Assembly (NCBI RefSeq): GCF_024498135.1
Contig: NZ_JANHOH010000001.1
Span: 806,001-870,000 of the forward strand
Direction: 5' to 3'
Source of the DNA: Mucilaginibacter aquariorum
GTDB lineage: Bacteria; Bacteroidota; Bacteroidia; Sphingobacteriales; Sphingobacteriaceae
DNA length: 64,000 nucleotides
Shown in pieces: positions 17,396 to 28,006 of this stretch. The notes under the pieces are model-generated. The model searched no databases, was not told where the DNA came from, and saw nothing but the letters and a program-made list of their open reading frames with translations. The translations under genes and the position numbers were made by a program. How positions within the stretch are numbered: position 1 is the first letter of the stretch; each line of letters opens with the position of its first letter.

Positions 17396-18775
17396 TTACA
17401 GGTAGTGCTTCTTATCAATTCCTAATTTTTTCATTCTTGAATTAAGTGTCGATACGTTAATATTCAGCATTTCCGCCGCGCCCCCTTCTCCGTAGACCTT
17501 CCAGTCACATTTGGCAAGCGTAGCTAAAATATGGTCCCGCTCATTTTCTTCCATCGTCTTAACGCGGTCGATTTCAATTTCAATAATCGGTGAACCTTTA
17601 TCTTTCGGAAGGATAAGGCTATTGATCAAAGTACCCATTGATAACAAAACGCTCCTTTCCATCATATTTTCTAATTCACGAACATTTCCCGGCCAACTGT
17701 ATTGTTTCATGATCGCAATCACCTCATCGGAAAAACCAGTGATAGTTTTGCCTTGCTTATCAGCATACTTTTTGAGAAAGTAATTAGCAAGCAATAGGAT
17801 ATCGCTTCGTCGCTCTCTTAATGGCGGTAAGTTTATCGGGAAGATATTTAACCGATAATATAAGTCAAGCCGGAAGCGGCCGGCACTTATCTCCTCTTCC
17901 AGGTTACGGTTTGTCGCCGCGATAATTCGGACATCAATTTTTTTGGCGTTTCCGCCAATTCGTTCAATTTCTTTCTCCTGTAATACTCGCAGAAACTTAA
18001 CCTGCAGATCCATTGGCAGTTCCCCGATCTCATCTAAAAAAATGGTTCCACCATCTGCCTGTTCAAATTTACCAATTCGCTTATTGTAAGCGCCGGTAAA
18101 TGACCCTTTCTCATGTCCGAACAACTCAGATTCAATCAGGTTAGACGGGAGGGCGCCGCAATTAACAACGATCAGGGGTTTATTTTTTCTATCAGATAGC
18201 TTGTGAATTGCCTGGGCGATTAATTCTTTTCCGGTACCGCTCTCCCCAAGTATTAAAACAGCTGTATCAGACCGGCTCACAATCTTTACACTGTTTAGTA
18301 TATCGGTTATTGCCGGACTACTACCGATAATACTTTTCAATTCACCATTTGGGGGTTGGAAGCCGCTTTTTAAAAAGGCCTCCCTGTTTTTAACTTCTTC
18401 TTCTAACTGGCTATGCAGGTACCAGGCCACATCCAACATTACCAGTACATCCTTCGCCCGAAAAGGTTTGACCAAAAAGCCATAAGGCTTGGTTGCTTTG
18501 GCTGCATCTAAAATTTGCTTGTTTGAGTTTGCTGATAAGTAAACAAAGGCAATATTTTGTTCGCGAAGTTTAGCGGCCAGGTCAATTCCTGTCAAATTCC
18601 CTTGTAATAATATATCAAGCATAACCATATCAGGCCTTTCCTTTTCAATTGCCTTTAAAGCGATTGGAACTGAGCGCGCAATGCCAGTAACTTTATATCC
18701 GGCACGCTCCAGAATTCCTTGCATATTATTTGCTTCTATAAACTGGTCCTCTACAATGAGTATTTTGGTTTTCAC
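17396..18775 (-). CDS. Sigma-54-dependent response regulator (NtrC type)
   Basis: A 459-residue activator. The receiver domain (1-120) has acidic pocket ED at 9-10 and phosphoacceptor D54 in MVMLDILL. The AAA+ sigma-54 interaction domain (about 150-380) has Walker A GESGTGKE, the sigma-54 contact loop GSFTGA, Walker B FLDEIGE and the WPGNVRELENMMER sensor. The C-terminal Fis-type helix-turn-helix includes NVSTLNSRMKKLGI, almost the same recognition helix as the GAF-type activator at 23916, so the two may bind similar sites. Transcription is leftward, alone, with a 423-bp upstream gap. A partner kinase is probably one of the HisKA_2 proteins nearby. Confidence 0.93.
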   Translation of the reverse strand: MKTKILIVEDQFIEANNMQGILERAGYKVTGIARSVPIALKAIEKERPDMVMLDILLQGNLTGIDLAAKLREQNIAFVYLSANSNKQILDAAKATKPYGFLVKPFRAKDVLVMLDVAWYLHSQLEEEVKNREAFLKSGFQPPNGELKSIIGSSPAITDILNSVKIVSRSDTAVLILGESGTGKELIAQAIHKLSDRKNKPLIVVNCGALPSNLIESELFGHEKGSFTGAYNKRIGKFEQADGGTIFLDEIGELPMDLQVKFLRVLQEKEIERIGGNAKKIDVRIIAATNRNLEEEISAGRFRLDLYYRLNIFPINLPPLRERRSDILLLANYFLKKYADKQGKTITGFSDEVIAIMKQYSWPGNVRELENMMERSVLLSMGTLINSLILPKDKGSPIIEIEIDRVKTMEENERDHILATLAKCDWKVYGEGGAAEMLNINVSTLNSRMKKLGIDKKHYL

Positions 18776-19198
18776 GTCGTCTTATTTATTTTAAGAGCAT
18801 TATATAATTTAGTAAGAGGATTCTTTTAGCATAAGTTATACTGGATTTATTTACCAAAATAACTTTAATTGGCCGCCTTACCCGCTAATTATTCAACGGG
18901 TAATTTTTCAACACTACAGTAATCCGGATCCTCGGAATTTTAAAATCTTGATTTGTAATTCTAATTTCGCTTAGCCATTATCATATAAATTCCTTAGTGT
19001 TTATTAATTGTAAATTTCAATACTTTGTTAGGCTTCTTTTCTTATACGTACAAAAATGACCTTAGGTAGCACTTAATTAATTGCTCGGTTTCTTTTTAAA
19101 TATAAGCATTATCAAAAATCAAAGGAAAACCTGATGGTGGGAATTCCTCAAATCAAAATAGTCTAAAGTGCTATCCCTTCTCGAATTTGAATGTAATA
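18776..19198. other. Intergenic region without a recognised gene
   Basis: A 423-bp AT-rich gap upstream of the NtrC-type regulator. No gene, clear sigma-A -7 box or -24/-12 promoter with the shared dyads was found, so this activator does not appear to belong to that regulon. Confidence 0.5.
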
Positions 19199-21544
19199 TT
19201 ATTTTTTTCCATTTATACCTCCTGACAGATCTTGAATCATATCCAGCGGATCGGAATTAAAGGAAATCATGATTTTTGTCCCTTTATTATTTTCGAAAAC
19301 GATACGCCCGTTTATATCTTCACTTAACCCATTCATTAATTTTAAACCAAGAGATTCCAATGGCATATTAGTTATCGCCGGATCTAATCCCACTCCATTA
19401 TCAGCAATAACCAGCTTAATATCCTGTGTATATTTTTTCATAGAAATAGATATAATGCCAACAAAACCCGGGGCAAAAGCATATTTGATAGAATTTGTTA
19501 CCGCTTCGTTTACAATCAATGCCAGTGGGATCGCCTGGGATACGCCAAGCTGAATAGGTTCAATTTCCAAATGGAAACGTACTAAGTGGTGGGTACCAAA
19601 ACTATCGTTCAAATATTGAATGAATTCTGGCAGGTAAACAGACATATCAATCGTCTTAATATCCTCTGACTGGTAAAGTTTTTGATGGATCAGCGACATC
19701 GCGTAAATGCGGTGTTGGCTGCTTTCGATTGCTTTCAGCGCATCGTCCTGCAGGTACGCAGCCTGAGATTCCAATAAGCAGATAACCGTATGCAAATTGT
19801 TTTTTACCCGGTGATGTACTTCCTTAAGCAACCACTCCTTTTCCTTTAGCAAATGTTCAAGCAACTGGTTTTTTTGTTTAATAAGTACATTACTTCTGAG
19901 CACTAATCGATTACCCTTTTGCTTTAACCGGTATTGGCGATATAATAGGCTTATAAAAATGAGTAGAATAATAATACCGCCGAAGGTTAAGTCCTTCATC
20001 AGCTCTGCTTTTTGAAGCCCGCTTTTTTGTATCTCCGTTTTTTGATTTAAAATTTTTATCTGGCTTGCTTTTTTATCCAAATCATAGTCAATTTCTATTT
20101 GTTTCAATTGCCTGTTTTTGGTTTCATCAAAAAGCGAATCTTTAATATGATTGTACCTCAGAAGCCTTTCAATGGCCAATTTATAATTGCCAGAAGCGGA
20201 ATCCAGTTTAAACCAGATCACATAATAATCCTTCATTTTGATCGGAACTTCTATTGGATTTTTTTTTAAATCACTTATTCCTATGTTTAAAAACTTGTAG
20301 GCCAAACTAAATTGCCTGGTCAAAGTAAAATACCTGACCAAAACAATAAATACTTTGTTTTTATTTATGATCAAATCTCGGTGGTTTGTAGCCATATCCA
20401 ATAGGTAGTCAGCATATGGCTTTGCTTGATGTGGCTGTTTTAACGATGTATAGAGGTTGCAATAGATCCAAGGTACGAGTGTTAAAAATGCAGGATCTTT
20501 GGTTTTTAAATATTTCGGAGGAATGCTTTTCATAAAATCCAGTGCTGCAGCGTACTCCTTTAAACTTAGATAAACACCTACAGTGTTAGCGACGATAAGC
20601 AATACACTTCCCTGGTCATTATACCGCTGCGCGATTTTCAATCCATTTTTGAAGTAATCTAAGGCCTTGTGATATTCCTTCATCTTGGTTAAAATCACAC
20701 CTACTATATTATTAATTTGACAACGCTGCATCGAAGAATCCTTTAAACTTTCAGAGGTTTTTAAGGCAAGCAGCCCGTAATGCAGACCTTGTTTGTAATC
20801 AGAATTAGAGGAATAGGCAGCTGAGTAGATAATATAAACACCCTGCAACATTTTGAAGTGAACTGCCTGATAATTGGCAAGTGCCTGATCAAGCACAGGT
20901 AATGCTTTTGTTTGGTTGCCATTACTGGTATAAAGATCAGCCAGTAATTCCTGGCTGTAAGCCAATTTTAAAGTTTTACCTTCCTGCTTAAGCGCATTGA
21001 CCGCCAATTCTACTATTTTGGTTTTTTCGTCTAATTCAGCCTGAACGGTATAATTGAAATATGAAGCTAATTCTACGTAAGCGTCGCCTAAGTGAGGGCT
21101 ATTGCTAACCTTATTGAGAATTAGAATTGACTTCTCAACAAATTCTTTACCTTCTTTTTTATTCCCGGATTCCTTAGTTAGCATCGATTTTACGAGCCAG
21201 ATATAACCTTCTACCCTGCTGTCTCTTAGTTTGAGATTTGATTTTTCCGCTTCAACAATAAATGCTGCCGCACTGTCCAAATCAATTTTATTTTCGCCGG
21301 GCTTCATCACATTATACTGTGCGAGCTTTAAAAAGATATCAGCCCTGACGTTTTCATCTCTGATTTTTCCCAATGACCTGTATAAGTCGTGCGCTTCCTT
21401 GACTGAAAGATTTCCGGTAATATCTTGTCCATAAACAGCCAAAAAAACGGTTTGAAGTATAATCAAACAGAGAAGTTTTCTTATCATTTTCATAGCTAAT
21501 TTTGTTATACTTTTCATTTGAGTGCTTAAATTTTTACCGCACAT
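19199..21544 (-). CDS. TPR-containing sensor histidine kinase (HisKA_2)
   Basis: Up to 781 residues. A signal peptide (best read from MKMIRKLLCLIIL, start about 21493) ends VYGQD, and ATGs at 21544 and 21517 are alternatives. A helical TPR region (about 60-480) precedes a coiled coil and one membrane helix (LTFGGIIILLIFISLLY). The kinase has H-box LLKEVHHRVKNNLHTVICLL, N-box NEAVTNSIKYAF and G-box ADNGVGL. The kinase half is closely similar to that of the gene at 11632. It starts 21 bp after the next kinase gene, so it is the third gene of the activator-kinase-kinase operon. Confidence 0.88.
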   Translation of the reverse strand: MCGKNLSTQMKSITKLAMKMIRKLLCLIILQTVFLAVYGQDITGNLSVKEAHDLYRSLGKIRDENVRADIFLKLAQYNVMKPGENKIDLDSAAAFIVEAEKSNLKLRDSRVEGYIWLVKSMLTKESGNKKEGKEFVEKSILILNKVSNSPHLGDAYVELASYFNYTVQAELDEKTKIVELAVNALKQEGKTLKLAYSQELLADLYTSNGNQTKALPVLDQALANYQAVHFKMLQGVYIIYSAAYSSNSDYKQGLHYGLLALKTSESLKDSSMQRCQINNIVGVILTKMKEYHKALDYFKNGLKIAQRYNDQGSVLLIVANTVGVYLSLKEYAAALDFMKSIPPKYLKTKDPAFLTLVPWIYCNLYTSLKQPHQAKPYADYLLDMATNHRDLIINKNKVFIVLVRYFTLTRQFSLAYKFLNIGISDLKKNPIEVPIKMKDYYVIWFKLDSASGNYKLAIERLLRYNHIKDSLFDETKNRQLKQIEIDYDLDKKASQIKILNQKTEIQKSGLQKAELMKDLTFGGIIILLIFISLLYRQYRLKQKGNRLVLRSNVLIKQKNQLLEHLLKEKEWLLKEVHHRVKNNLHTVICLLESQAAYLQDDALKAIESSQHRIYAMSLIHQKLYQSEDIKTIDMSVYLPEFIQYLNDSFGTHHLVRFHLEIEPIQLGVSQAIPLALIVNEAVTNSIKYAFAPGFVGIISISMKKYTQDIKLVIADNGVGLDPAITNMPLESLGLKLMNGLSEDINGRIVFENNKGTKIMISFNSDPLDMIQDLSGGINGKK

Positions 21545-21565
21545 TATTTAAATCGCTTCAACTCT

Positions 21566-23863
21566 CTACATTATATTTCGTTCGGGGATCAAAGGCCGGG
21601 ACAGCGCCGCCTCTGTATCTGCAGGAAATGTCAACGACACGCTCGTACCGGTAAAACTTTCTATTTGAATCTGAGCATTGATGTCTCCGCTTAATCCGTT
21701 GATAAGCCTAAGTCCGAGTGAATCTATCGCCATACCCTTTACCTGGTCAAAACCGATTCCATCATCTGCAATGACCAGCGTTACAATATCTGCAACCTGG
21801 TTCATTCTAATTCTGATTTTCCCGGTATTCCTTCTCCGAAAAGCATGCGATAAGGCATTTGTAACCACTTCATTTATAATCAGCGCCAGGGATATCGCCT
21901 GAGTGACGCTCACTTTTACATCTGCTATTTCCAATTGAAAAGTTATTCGACTTCGGTTATTATAACTATCCGTTAAATACCGCAATAATTCCGGGATGAA
22001 ACCCGAGATATCTACAGCCCGTAAATGATCGTCATTATATATTTTTTGATGGATCAGCGACATCGCATAAATTCGGTGCTGGCTCTTTTCAATCGCTTTT
22101 AGCGCATCGTTTCTAAGAAATGCCGCCTGCGACTCCAGTAAAGAAATTACGGTATGCAGGTTATTGCGCACCCGGTGATGGATCTCTGAGAGTAACCATT
22201 CCTTTTGATTTTGAAGGATATCTTTCTGTGCGGTCAGATCGATGTTTTCAACCGTAAGATTTTGATTCACTTTTACCTGTTGCGCAGCAACAAGTTTGTT
22301 GATCCGCAACTTAACTCTATAGCGATCAATGCCTGCCAGTAACAACATAATTAGAATGATTGCCAGGATAATTGTCCAGTTTCTAGTGGCTTCTGTTTGC
22401 CTTATTTTCGCTTGTTGAAGCTTTCCTTGAGATTGAAGCAATTTGATAGCATCTTCCTTCTGTTCGTTTTGATAAAAAGCGGTTATTTGTTTTAATTCGC
22501 GCTTATTATTGTCATTTGATATGGAATCATTCAGTTTTTTGTTCAGTAATAAATGCTTAACGGCTGCCCGGTAATCACCGCGGACAGTATCAAGCTTAAC
22601 CCATAGATCATAGTTTCTTGATAATGCACTGGGGTCACGAACCTGGTGTAAAAGGCTGTCGTTTTTTTGCAGATAATATAGTGCGGCCGGAAACTGTTCT
22701 GATGCTATGTAATATCGGGTGAGCGATAGATAAATATTACCCAAGCTCTGGACACCCAAACGGCCTGTCCGTAGTATGTGAAGCAATTGTAAACTATAAT
22801 GCCGCGATAATTTAAATTCTTTGAGGCTGGTATAAATAATTAAATAAGCCATAGGGACGCAATAATACATGGACATATTATTAGTATGCAGGTATTTAAC
22901 AGGTATATTCTTCACAAATTTCAGGGCATCCGCAGGCTGTCTTAAAGCGATATAACTATTGACGGTATTATACATCAGTAGGATCGCGTTGTCATTGTCA
23001 TGATATTTTTCGGCTATAGAAAAGGCTTTTTTGAAATGCATGAGCGCCCTGCCGTGATCATTCAATTTGGTATAAACGCGACCAATGTTATTATAAATCT
23101 CGCAAAGTTGTAACGTAGTGTCATTTACGTTTTGGGCGGTCTCCAAAGCGACCAATTCATAATTAAGAGCCTGCATTAAATCTGCCCTATCATAATAAAT
23201 AGACCCGAACAGATCATAAACAGCCTGCAATTTCCTGTAATGAATGGATTGATAAGTTTTAAGGGATAACTTGATATTTTCGAGGGCTTTAAAAGTCTCG
23301 CCATTATAATTGTACAGGTCAGCCAGCGTTTTGAAGCTAAATGCTAACAATTCAGTTTTTGCAGATTGCCTGAATGCCAGGCTCCCCAGCTCTGTCAATC
23401 TTATCTTTTCGGGTAATTGAATAGGATCAGAATAATCACAATGCTGTGCCAATTCGAAATAAGCAAGGCCCAGATGATGATGGTCACCTGTTGAACGCAA
23501 TAATATAATAGCTTTTTTTACTGTAGATTTCCCTTCGGATAATTTGCCGCTTTCCCGGAAAAAAATAGCTTTTACTAAAAAAATGTATCCCTCATATTTT
23601 GGCGAGGCAAGCCGTAAGTTTTGGCGCTCGGCTGCCGAAATAAATTTACCTGCGCTATCAAGATCCGGTTTGTATTCACCTGCCTTTAAAATATGATATT
23701 CCGCTAATTTTAGGAACAGTTCGATGCGTATACTGTCCGCGACGCTTTTAGGTAAGAGCCGGGATATTTCAACCGCTTCGCGCGCAGAAATATTATGGGT
23801 AATGTCCTGGCTAAAAACCGGGGATATTAATAGAATCCATAAAATCATTGGCAAATATTTCAT
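21566..23863 (-). CDS. TPR-containing sensor histidine kinase (HisKA_2)
   Basis: A 765-residue sensor kinase: signal peptide 1-18 (ending FSQD), TPR-like helices (about 60-470), a coiled coil, a membrane helix (WTIILAIILIMLLLAGI, about 501-517), then HisKA_2 with H-box LLSEIHHRVRNNLHTVISLL, N-box NEVVTNALSHAF and G-box ADDGIGF. The N-terminal DITHNISAREA corresponds to DITGNLSVKEA in the downstream kinase, so the two arose by duplication. It lies 52 bp after the sigma-54 activator gene and is probably transcribed with it from the promoter at 26747. Confidence 0.88.
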   Translation of the reverse strand: MKYLPMILWILLISPVFSQDITHNISAREAVEISRLLPKSVADSIRIELFLKLAEYHILKAGEYKPDLDSAGKFISAAERQNLRLASPKYEGYIFLVKAIFFRESGKLSEGKSTVKKAIILLRSTGDHHHLGLAYFELAQHCDYSDPIQLPEKIRLTELGSLAFRQSAKTELLAFSFKTLADLYNYNGETFKALENIKLSLKTYQSIHYRKLQAVYDLFGSIYYDRADLMQALNYELVALETAQNVNDTTLQLCEIYNNIGRVYTKLNDHGRALMHFKKAFSIAEKYHDNDNAILLMYNTVNSYIALRQPADALKFVKNIPVKYLHTNNMSMYYCVPMAYLIIYTSLKEFKLSRHYSLQLLHILRTGRLGVQSLGNIYLSLTRYYIASEQFPAALYYLQKNDSLLHQVRDPSALSRNYDLWVKLDTVRGDYRAAVKHLLLNKKLNDSISNDNNKRELKQITAFYQNEQKEDAIKLLQSQGKLQQAKIRQTEATRNWTIILAIILIMLLLAGIDRYRVKLRINKLVAAQQVKVNQNLTVENIDLTAQKDILQNQKEWLLSEIHHRVRNNLHTVISLLESQAAFLRNDALKAIEKSQHRIYAMSLIHQKIYNDDHLRAVDISGFIPELLRYLTDSYNNRSRITFQLEIADVKVSVTQAISLALIINEVVTNALSHAFRRRNTGKIRIRMNQVADIVTLVIADDGIGFDQVKGMAIDSLGLRLINGLSGDINAQIQIESFTGTSVSLTFPADTEAALSRPLIPERNIM

Positions 23864-23915
23864 TATAGCAGAAGACTGTTAAGTATATTTATAGTTGATA
23901 AGGACACCCATTTCA

Positions 23916-26690
23916 TCAAACCAGGTGTTCTTTTTTGATGCCCAGCCGTTTGATCTTTGAGTTCAAAGTGCTTGGCGGTATCCCCAAAATGTCGGCAGCG
24001 CCGCCTCGCCCGGAGATCCTACCCTGAGTGAATTTCAGGATACGCAGTATATGTTCACATTCATTCTCATCAATTGTCTTCAACTGAATTTCACCATTTG
24101 CCGTGATGACACTCGTACCAATTTTTAAACTTGGTAGATAGACATGTTTTAAAGTTTCACCCGCAGTAAGCAGGATACTTCTTTCAATAAGGTGTTCCAA
24201 TTCCCTGATATTCCCTGGCCAGTTATAGGTCATCATATCCTGTAAAGCTTTACTACTTAGAGTAGTGATCTGACGGCCTGTTTTTTTTGAGTATCGGTGA
24301 ATAAAATGGGTAGCGAGAACTGGTATGTCTTCTTTCCTGTCCCTAAGTGCTGAAAGCTGTATCGGAAATATGTTCAAGCGGTAAAACAGATCACTTCTGA
24401 ACCGACCTTCATCAACTTCCTTTTCAAGATCACGGTTTGTGGCAGCAATTATTCTTACATCAACTTTGATTGTGCCCCTCCCTCCCACACGCTCTATCTC
24501 TTTTTCCTGCAAAGCACGCAGTAATTTGACCTGCAACTCAAGCGGCATTTCGCCGATCTCATCTAAAAATAAAGTACCGTTATTAGCCAGTTCAAATTTT
24601 CCCAGCCTTCGCTCCGTAGCGCCAGTGAAACTTCCCTTCTCATGCCCGAAAAGTTCACTTTCGATTAAATTTGCAGGAAGCGCAGCACAGTTTACTTTAA
24701 CCATCAATTTATTTTTCCTTGGAGAGTTATTGTGGATGGCACGGGCGATAAGCTCTTTTCCTGTACCCGTTTCACCAAGTATCAATACTGTACTGTCAGA
24801 TGGTGCAACCTGGGTAACCAGCCGAAAGGTTTTTTGCATTACCGGGCTGTCACCGATAATCTCCGCGTAATTTTGATTAACCTCAATTTCTTCTTTTAAA
24901 TAAATGGTTTCTTCTTCAAGTTGCCTTTTAAATCCATCAATTTCCAACAGTTGCTGATTGACCCTTTCATTCGCCAAAATATGTGCAACCGTTATAGCGA
25001 TCTGTGAACAAATGCCTTTTAGCAGAGGTTCATGTAATTTTATTTCTGAAAAGTCATGATGCGTAAAAATGATGATCGCAATATCCTCGAGCCCTATTTG
25101 TACCGAAATTCCGATCAAGTTCCTGTTTGAAATATTATCCTGCAGCTGAAAAAATGATTCGGCAAGTCCGGATACGAAATCCGCCCCGGTAGGATAATAG
25201 ACAGGCCCGTTTGTAGCTAATATTTCGTTGAAGAATTCATCATCATCTGTAATTTTAACGCCCAATTCCGAACCATTAATTTCAGATTCAGTATCATTAA
25301 AAACAGGTTTGTAGTTTTTCCGTTCTTTATCTAAAATATAGATCGAATAATTATTGATACTGAATAGTTCCTGCAATTGGACTTTTAAGATTTGTGAAAG
25401 CGCCTCTTTATCCCGCACTGTCGCTACAGCATTGCTAAACCCAAGTAGTCGTTCTTTTTCCTTCTCTCTTAATTTAATTTCCTGGTTAGCGATTATATTG
25501 GCTACAGAAATACACAGCTGGTATGCTAAACTTTGAACTAGCTTTAATTTAGCTAATGAAAAATTTTGTTTTTCATTAAAGTATAAAAACCAATAGCCAA
25601 AAACCTTATCCTCCTTATCAAACCGGGAGACTAATAAAAATTTTCGGCCGTTATCATAGTTTACTTTTATGTAAAGAGGTAAATCTCCCTGAGAGGCCAT
25701 CTCATCTAAATCAAATAAAACCGGCAAATCGGATTTCCTTGTTTTATTGAATACCGGATCAGTTACCGGGTAACGACCTTTTATTGCATCCTGGAATGCT
25801 GGATGATGCTTGGCTTTCGCTTCGTCATCAAGTAAAAAAGGGCTTACGCTTTTGCCATCTGTATTACAAATAGCTATCCCCGAATGGCTGCAACCTAATA
25901 ATTGTTTAAATTGATGCTTTATTACAGATGCTAACTCTTCCGAATTTCTAACTGAAGCCATGGAAGTGTTGATCGATAATAATAACTCCATCTCGTTTTT
26001 TCGCTGGGTTAATTCTTCAATCAACATGATATTTGAAAGAGCTACGGATAACTGAGAACTGACGCTTTTTAATAAATTGGTATGCAGGTTCATTAAACGT
26101 TCCGGCTCCATATACAAATGAAGAAAACCGATAAGAGCGCCCCCAACTTTTAAACCTATCGCTGCAACTTTTTCTATCCCCTGTTCAATCCATTTTTTAA
26201 TATAACCCGGAGCGGAAACTTCAATATCAGATATAATGAGGTCCAGGAAAACTGGATTATTTGACTTATCAATTTCCTCCAACAACGCTTCCGGAAGAAA
26301 ACATTTTTGAAGCTCGGGGTCGTTCAATCCTTTTCCGTTAGCCGTGTAGTTATTTTCATCAAATTCAAATGCGCGGCAGGTTTGATCGTCATTCAGTAAT
26401 ACGATAGCGAATTTTTCTATGCCAAATAAAGATTTTAATTTGATGTAAATACCATTGAACAAATCATCTTTACTGCTTGCCGCCGCGATTTCATTACTAA
26501 GGTCAAGCAAAATTGCTTTTTCCTCGTGGCCTTCCAGATGATGATCCGCTTGTAATCCATTATTTAAAGCTTCCCTGATTTTTACCGAAAGGCTTTCCAT
26601 GCTTGCAAGATGCTCATTGATCATTTCCGAAACATCGCCGTTATTACCGGAGGCCAGGACATGGTTTTTGTGGTTTTCTTGCATATACAT
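23916..26690 (-). CDS. GAF-domain sigma-54-dependent transcriptional activator
   Basis: About 924 residues. Three GAF-like sensor modules occupy roughly the first 600 residues (for example [47 protein letters not shown]). The AAA+ domain follows: Walker A GETGTGKE, loop GSFTGA, Walker B FLDEIGE, and [15 protein letters not shown]. The Fis-type helix-turn-helix carries [15 protein letters not shown]. There is no receiver domain, so activity is probably set by ligands of the GAF modules. A longer in-frame ATG at 26774 lies upstream of the promoter core at 26747-26762, so the start is at 26690 or 26684. Its own promoter has the shared dyads, which predicts autoactivation and makes it the best candidate regulator of the regulon. 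Confidence 0.92.
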   Translation of the reverse strand: MYMQENHKNHVLASGNNGDVSEMINEHLASMESLSVKIREALNNGLQADHHLEGHEEKAILLDLSNEIAAASSKDDLFNGIYIKLKSLFGIEKFAIVLLNDDQTCRAFEFDENNYTANGKGLNDPELQKCFLPEALLEEIDKSNNPVFLDLIISDIEVSAPGYIKKWIEQGIEKVAAIGLKVGGALIGFLHLYMEPERLMNLHTNLLKSVSSQLSVALSNIMLIEELTQRKNEMELLLSINTSMASVRNSEELASVIKHQFKQLLGCSHSGIAICNTDGKSVSPFLLDDEAKAKHHPAFQDAIKGRYPVTDPVFNKTRKSDLPVLFDLDEMASQGDLPLYIKVNYDNGRKFLLVSRFDKEDKVFGYWFLYFNEKQNFSLAKLKLVQSLAYQLCISVANIIANQEIKLREKEKERLLGFSNAVATVRDKEALSQILKVQLQELFSINNYSIYILDKERKNYKPVFNDTESEINGSELGVKITDDDEFFNEILATNGPVYYPTGADFVSGLAESFFQLQDNISNRNLIGISVQIGLEDIAIIIFTHHDFSEIKLHEPLLKGICSQIAITVAHILANERVNQQLLEIDGFKRQLEEETIYLKEEIEVNQNYAEIIGDSPVMQKTFRLVTQVAPSDSTVLILGETGTGKELIARAIHNNSPRKNKLMVKVNCAALPANLIESELFGHEKGSFTGATERRLGKFELANNGTLFLDEIGEMPLELQVKLLRALQEKEIERVGGRGTIKVDVRIIAATNRDLEKEVDEGRFRSDLFYRLNIFPIQLSALRDRKEDIPVLATHFIHRYSKKTGRQITTLSSKALQDMMTYNWPGNIRELEHLIERSILLTAGETLKHVYLPSLKIGTSVITANGEIQLKTIDENECEHILRILKFTQGRISGRGGAADILGIPPSTLNSKIKRLGIKKEHLV

Positions 26691-26746
26691 TGAATTTGTA
26701 TTTAAATAATGGGGTAAATCACGGAATTTGAATCCATATAACGTTT

Positions 26747-26859
26747 TGCAATCGCAATGCCACCATATAAACAACAGATTATCAGTAGCTTACAAGAAAT
26801 TGAATTGACTATTAGTGAAATATCACCAACGATTATTTGATAATTTGTTGAGATATCAA
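26747..26859 (-). promoter_or_regulatory. Consensus sigma-54 promoter with two dyads before the activator gene
   Basis: TGGCATTGCGATTGCA (26747-26762, minus strand) fits TGGCAN-N5-TTGCA. Perfect dyads GTGA-N4-TCAC (26815-26826) and GTTGA-N4-TCAAC (26847-26860) are centred 60 and 93 bp upstream of the -24 GG. The predicted start point is 47 bp before the ATG at 26690. Confidence 0.8.
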
Positions 26860-26919
26860 CAATAAGGAGGGAATATTACAAAAAGCAGGCTGGGTATAAT
26901 TAATAAACGTTAAAGGTTA

Positions 26920-27306
26920 TTACTTTAATAGCCGGGAAATAAGTTGTTCAAGGTCCAGTTTTTCGTTAAGTTCATGGCTGATGCCATATCGATCGTTCAA
27001 GTAGTTTTTATCATTATAGGCAATATTAACCTTCTGATCATCTCCCTCCCAGATTAATATTTTCAAAGGCAGGTCCAACGCAATTACCTTCATGTCTTTT
27101 ATGACTGGCCCACCTGTTAACGGATTACCAAAAAGGATAAATCTCATTGGCAGGATTGAAACGCCGGCACCGGCAAGTTCTTTTTGTTGGTCTAATACAT
27201 TATAGATTGTCGTACCATTTTTCTCCAACAATTCGATCAGGTTTTTTGTGAGCTTTTCAACTGATTGGCTGCTCACCTTTATATTAACGCCTTTTGGATG
27301 AAGCAT
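26920..27306 (-). CDS. DUF302 family protein
   Basis: A 128-residue protein of the DUF302 family: MLHPKGVNIKVSSQSVEKL, then a helix with LIELLEKNGTTIYNVLDQ, and the family core RFILFGNPLTGGPVIKDMKVIALDLPLKILIWEGD. DUF302 proteins are small alpha/beta folds of unknown function. The start at 27306 gives the usual family length; a longer frame to 27405 would overlap the preceding DUF417 gene. It is the last gene of a DUF983-DUF417-DUF302 group read leftward. Confidence 0.85.
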   Translation of the reverse strand: MLHPKGVNIKVSSQSVEKLTKNLIELLEKNGTTIYNVLDQQKELAGAGVSILPMRFILFGNPLTGGPVIKDMKVIALDLPLKILIWEGDDQKVNIAYNDKNYLNDRYGISHELNEKLDLEQLISRLLK

Positions 27307-27404
27307 AAATTGTAAATTTATTGGTAATGTTGTATAGATCCACGCGAATAATGATTGCCGCAAAAATTTTCGACGGCAAGACTTTGGTGTTGACTGACCG
27401 TGCA

Positions 27405-27977
27405 TTATTTGTATGTATGTTCCTTCCTCAAATACAAGGCTGCTGAATCGCTTGCCGTAAACAATGCCGCTCCCATAATAACCAGGTCCTTTAACACTAA
27501 TCGTCCCCTACCTGACAGAAAGGGGAAGCCAAAGTCTTTATCCCCAAGTTTAGGCACCCAGGCTTCCGGCGTAGTAATTAAAAAGGATAAGGTTACGGCT
27601 GTCATTAATACGATCAGCAAACTTGCGATCATGCTGGCAAACGGCACTAGCCGATAAAAGGCGACTAATACCCCCATGGCAATGAGGAACAATCCCAAAT
27701 AATTGGAAAATACATATGTTCCATTTTCTGCATGCCAGCTGTGATTTTGAGGTATTGATTCACCTTCCTTGTTCTGGTATTTTTTATAATGTGCCGGATC
27801 GTGGTACATAAAGGACATTATAGGGCTGTTAGCCACAAAAGGTACGATGCCGTCAGCTTCGTAATTGAAGAACTTCAGTCCACCTATCCATAAAAACACG
27901 ATGACGATAGCTGCCCTGGTCAACTGCTTTCCTACCTGTTCAAGGTTTGCGATAAAAAAAATAATTGTCGATTTCAT
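27405..27977 (-). CDS. DUF417 (YkgB-like) membrane protein
   Basis: A 190-residue membrane protein, clear paralogue of the one at 5436-6011: MKSTIIFFIANLEQVGKQ corresponds to MKTTIINFIANLDQVGKR, and both share WIGGLKFFxYEADGIVPFVANSP and FPFLSGRGRLVLKD. About four membrane helices. The start at 27977 is chosen by this match; a longer frame to 28010 overlaps the DUF983 stop by a few bases. Unlike the paralogue it has no AraC-type operator in front and seems to depend on the DUF983 gene's transcript. Confidence 0.87.
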   Translation of the reverse strand: MKSTIIFFIANLEQVGKQLTRAAIVIVFLWIGGLKFFNYEADGIVPFVANSPIMSFMYHDPAHYKKYQNKEGESIPQNHSWHAENGTYVFSNYLGLFLIAMGVLVAFYRLVPFASMIASLLIVLMTAVTLSFLITTPEAWVPKLGDKDFGFPFLSGRGRLVLKDLVIMGAALFTASDSAALYLRKEHTYK

Positions 27978-28006
27978 TTCTTTACTGATAAATTGTTTAA
28001 AAGTGG

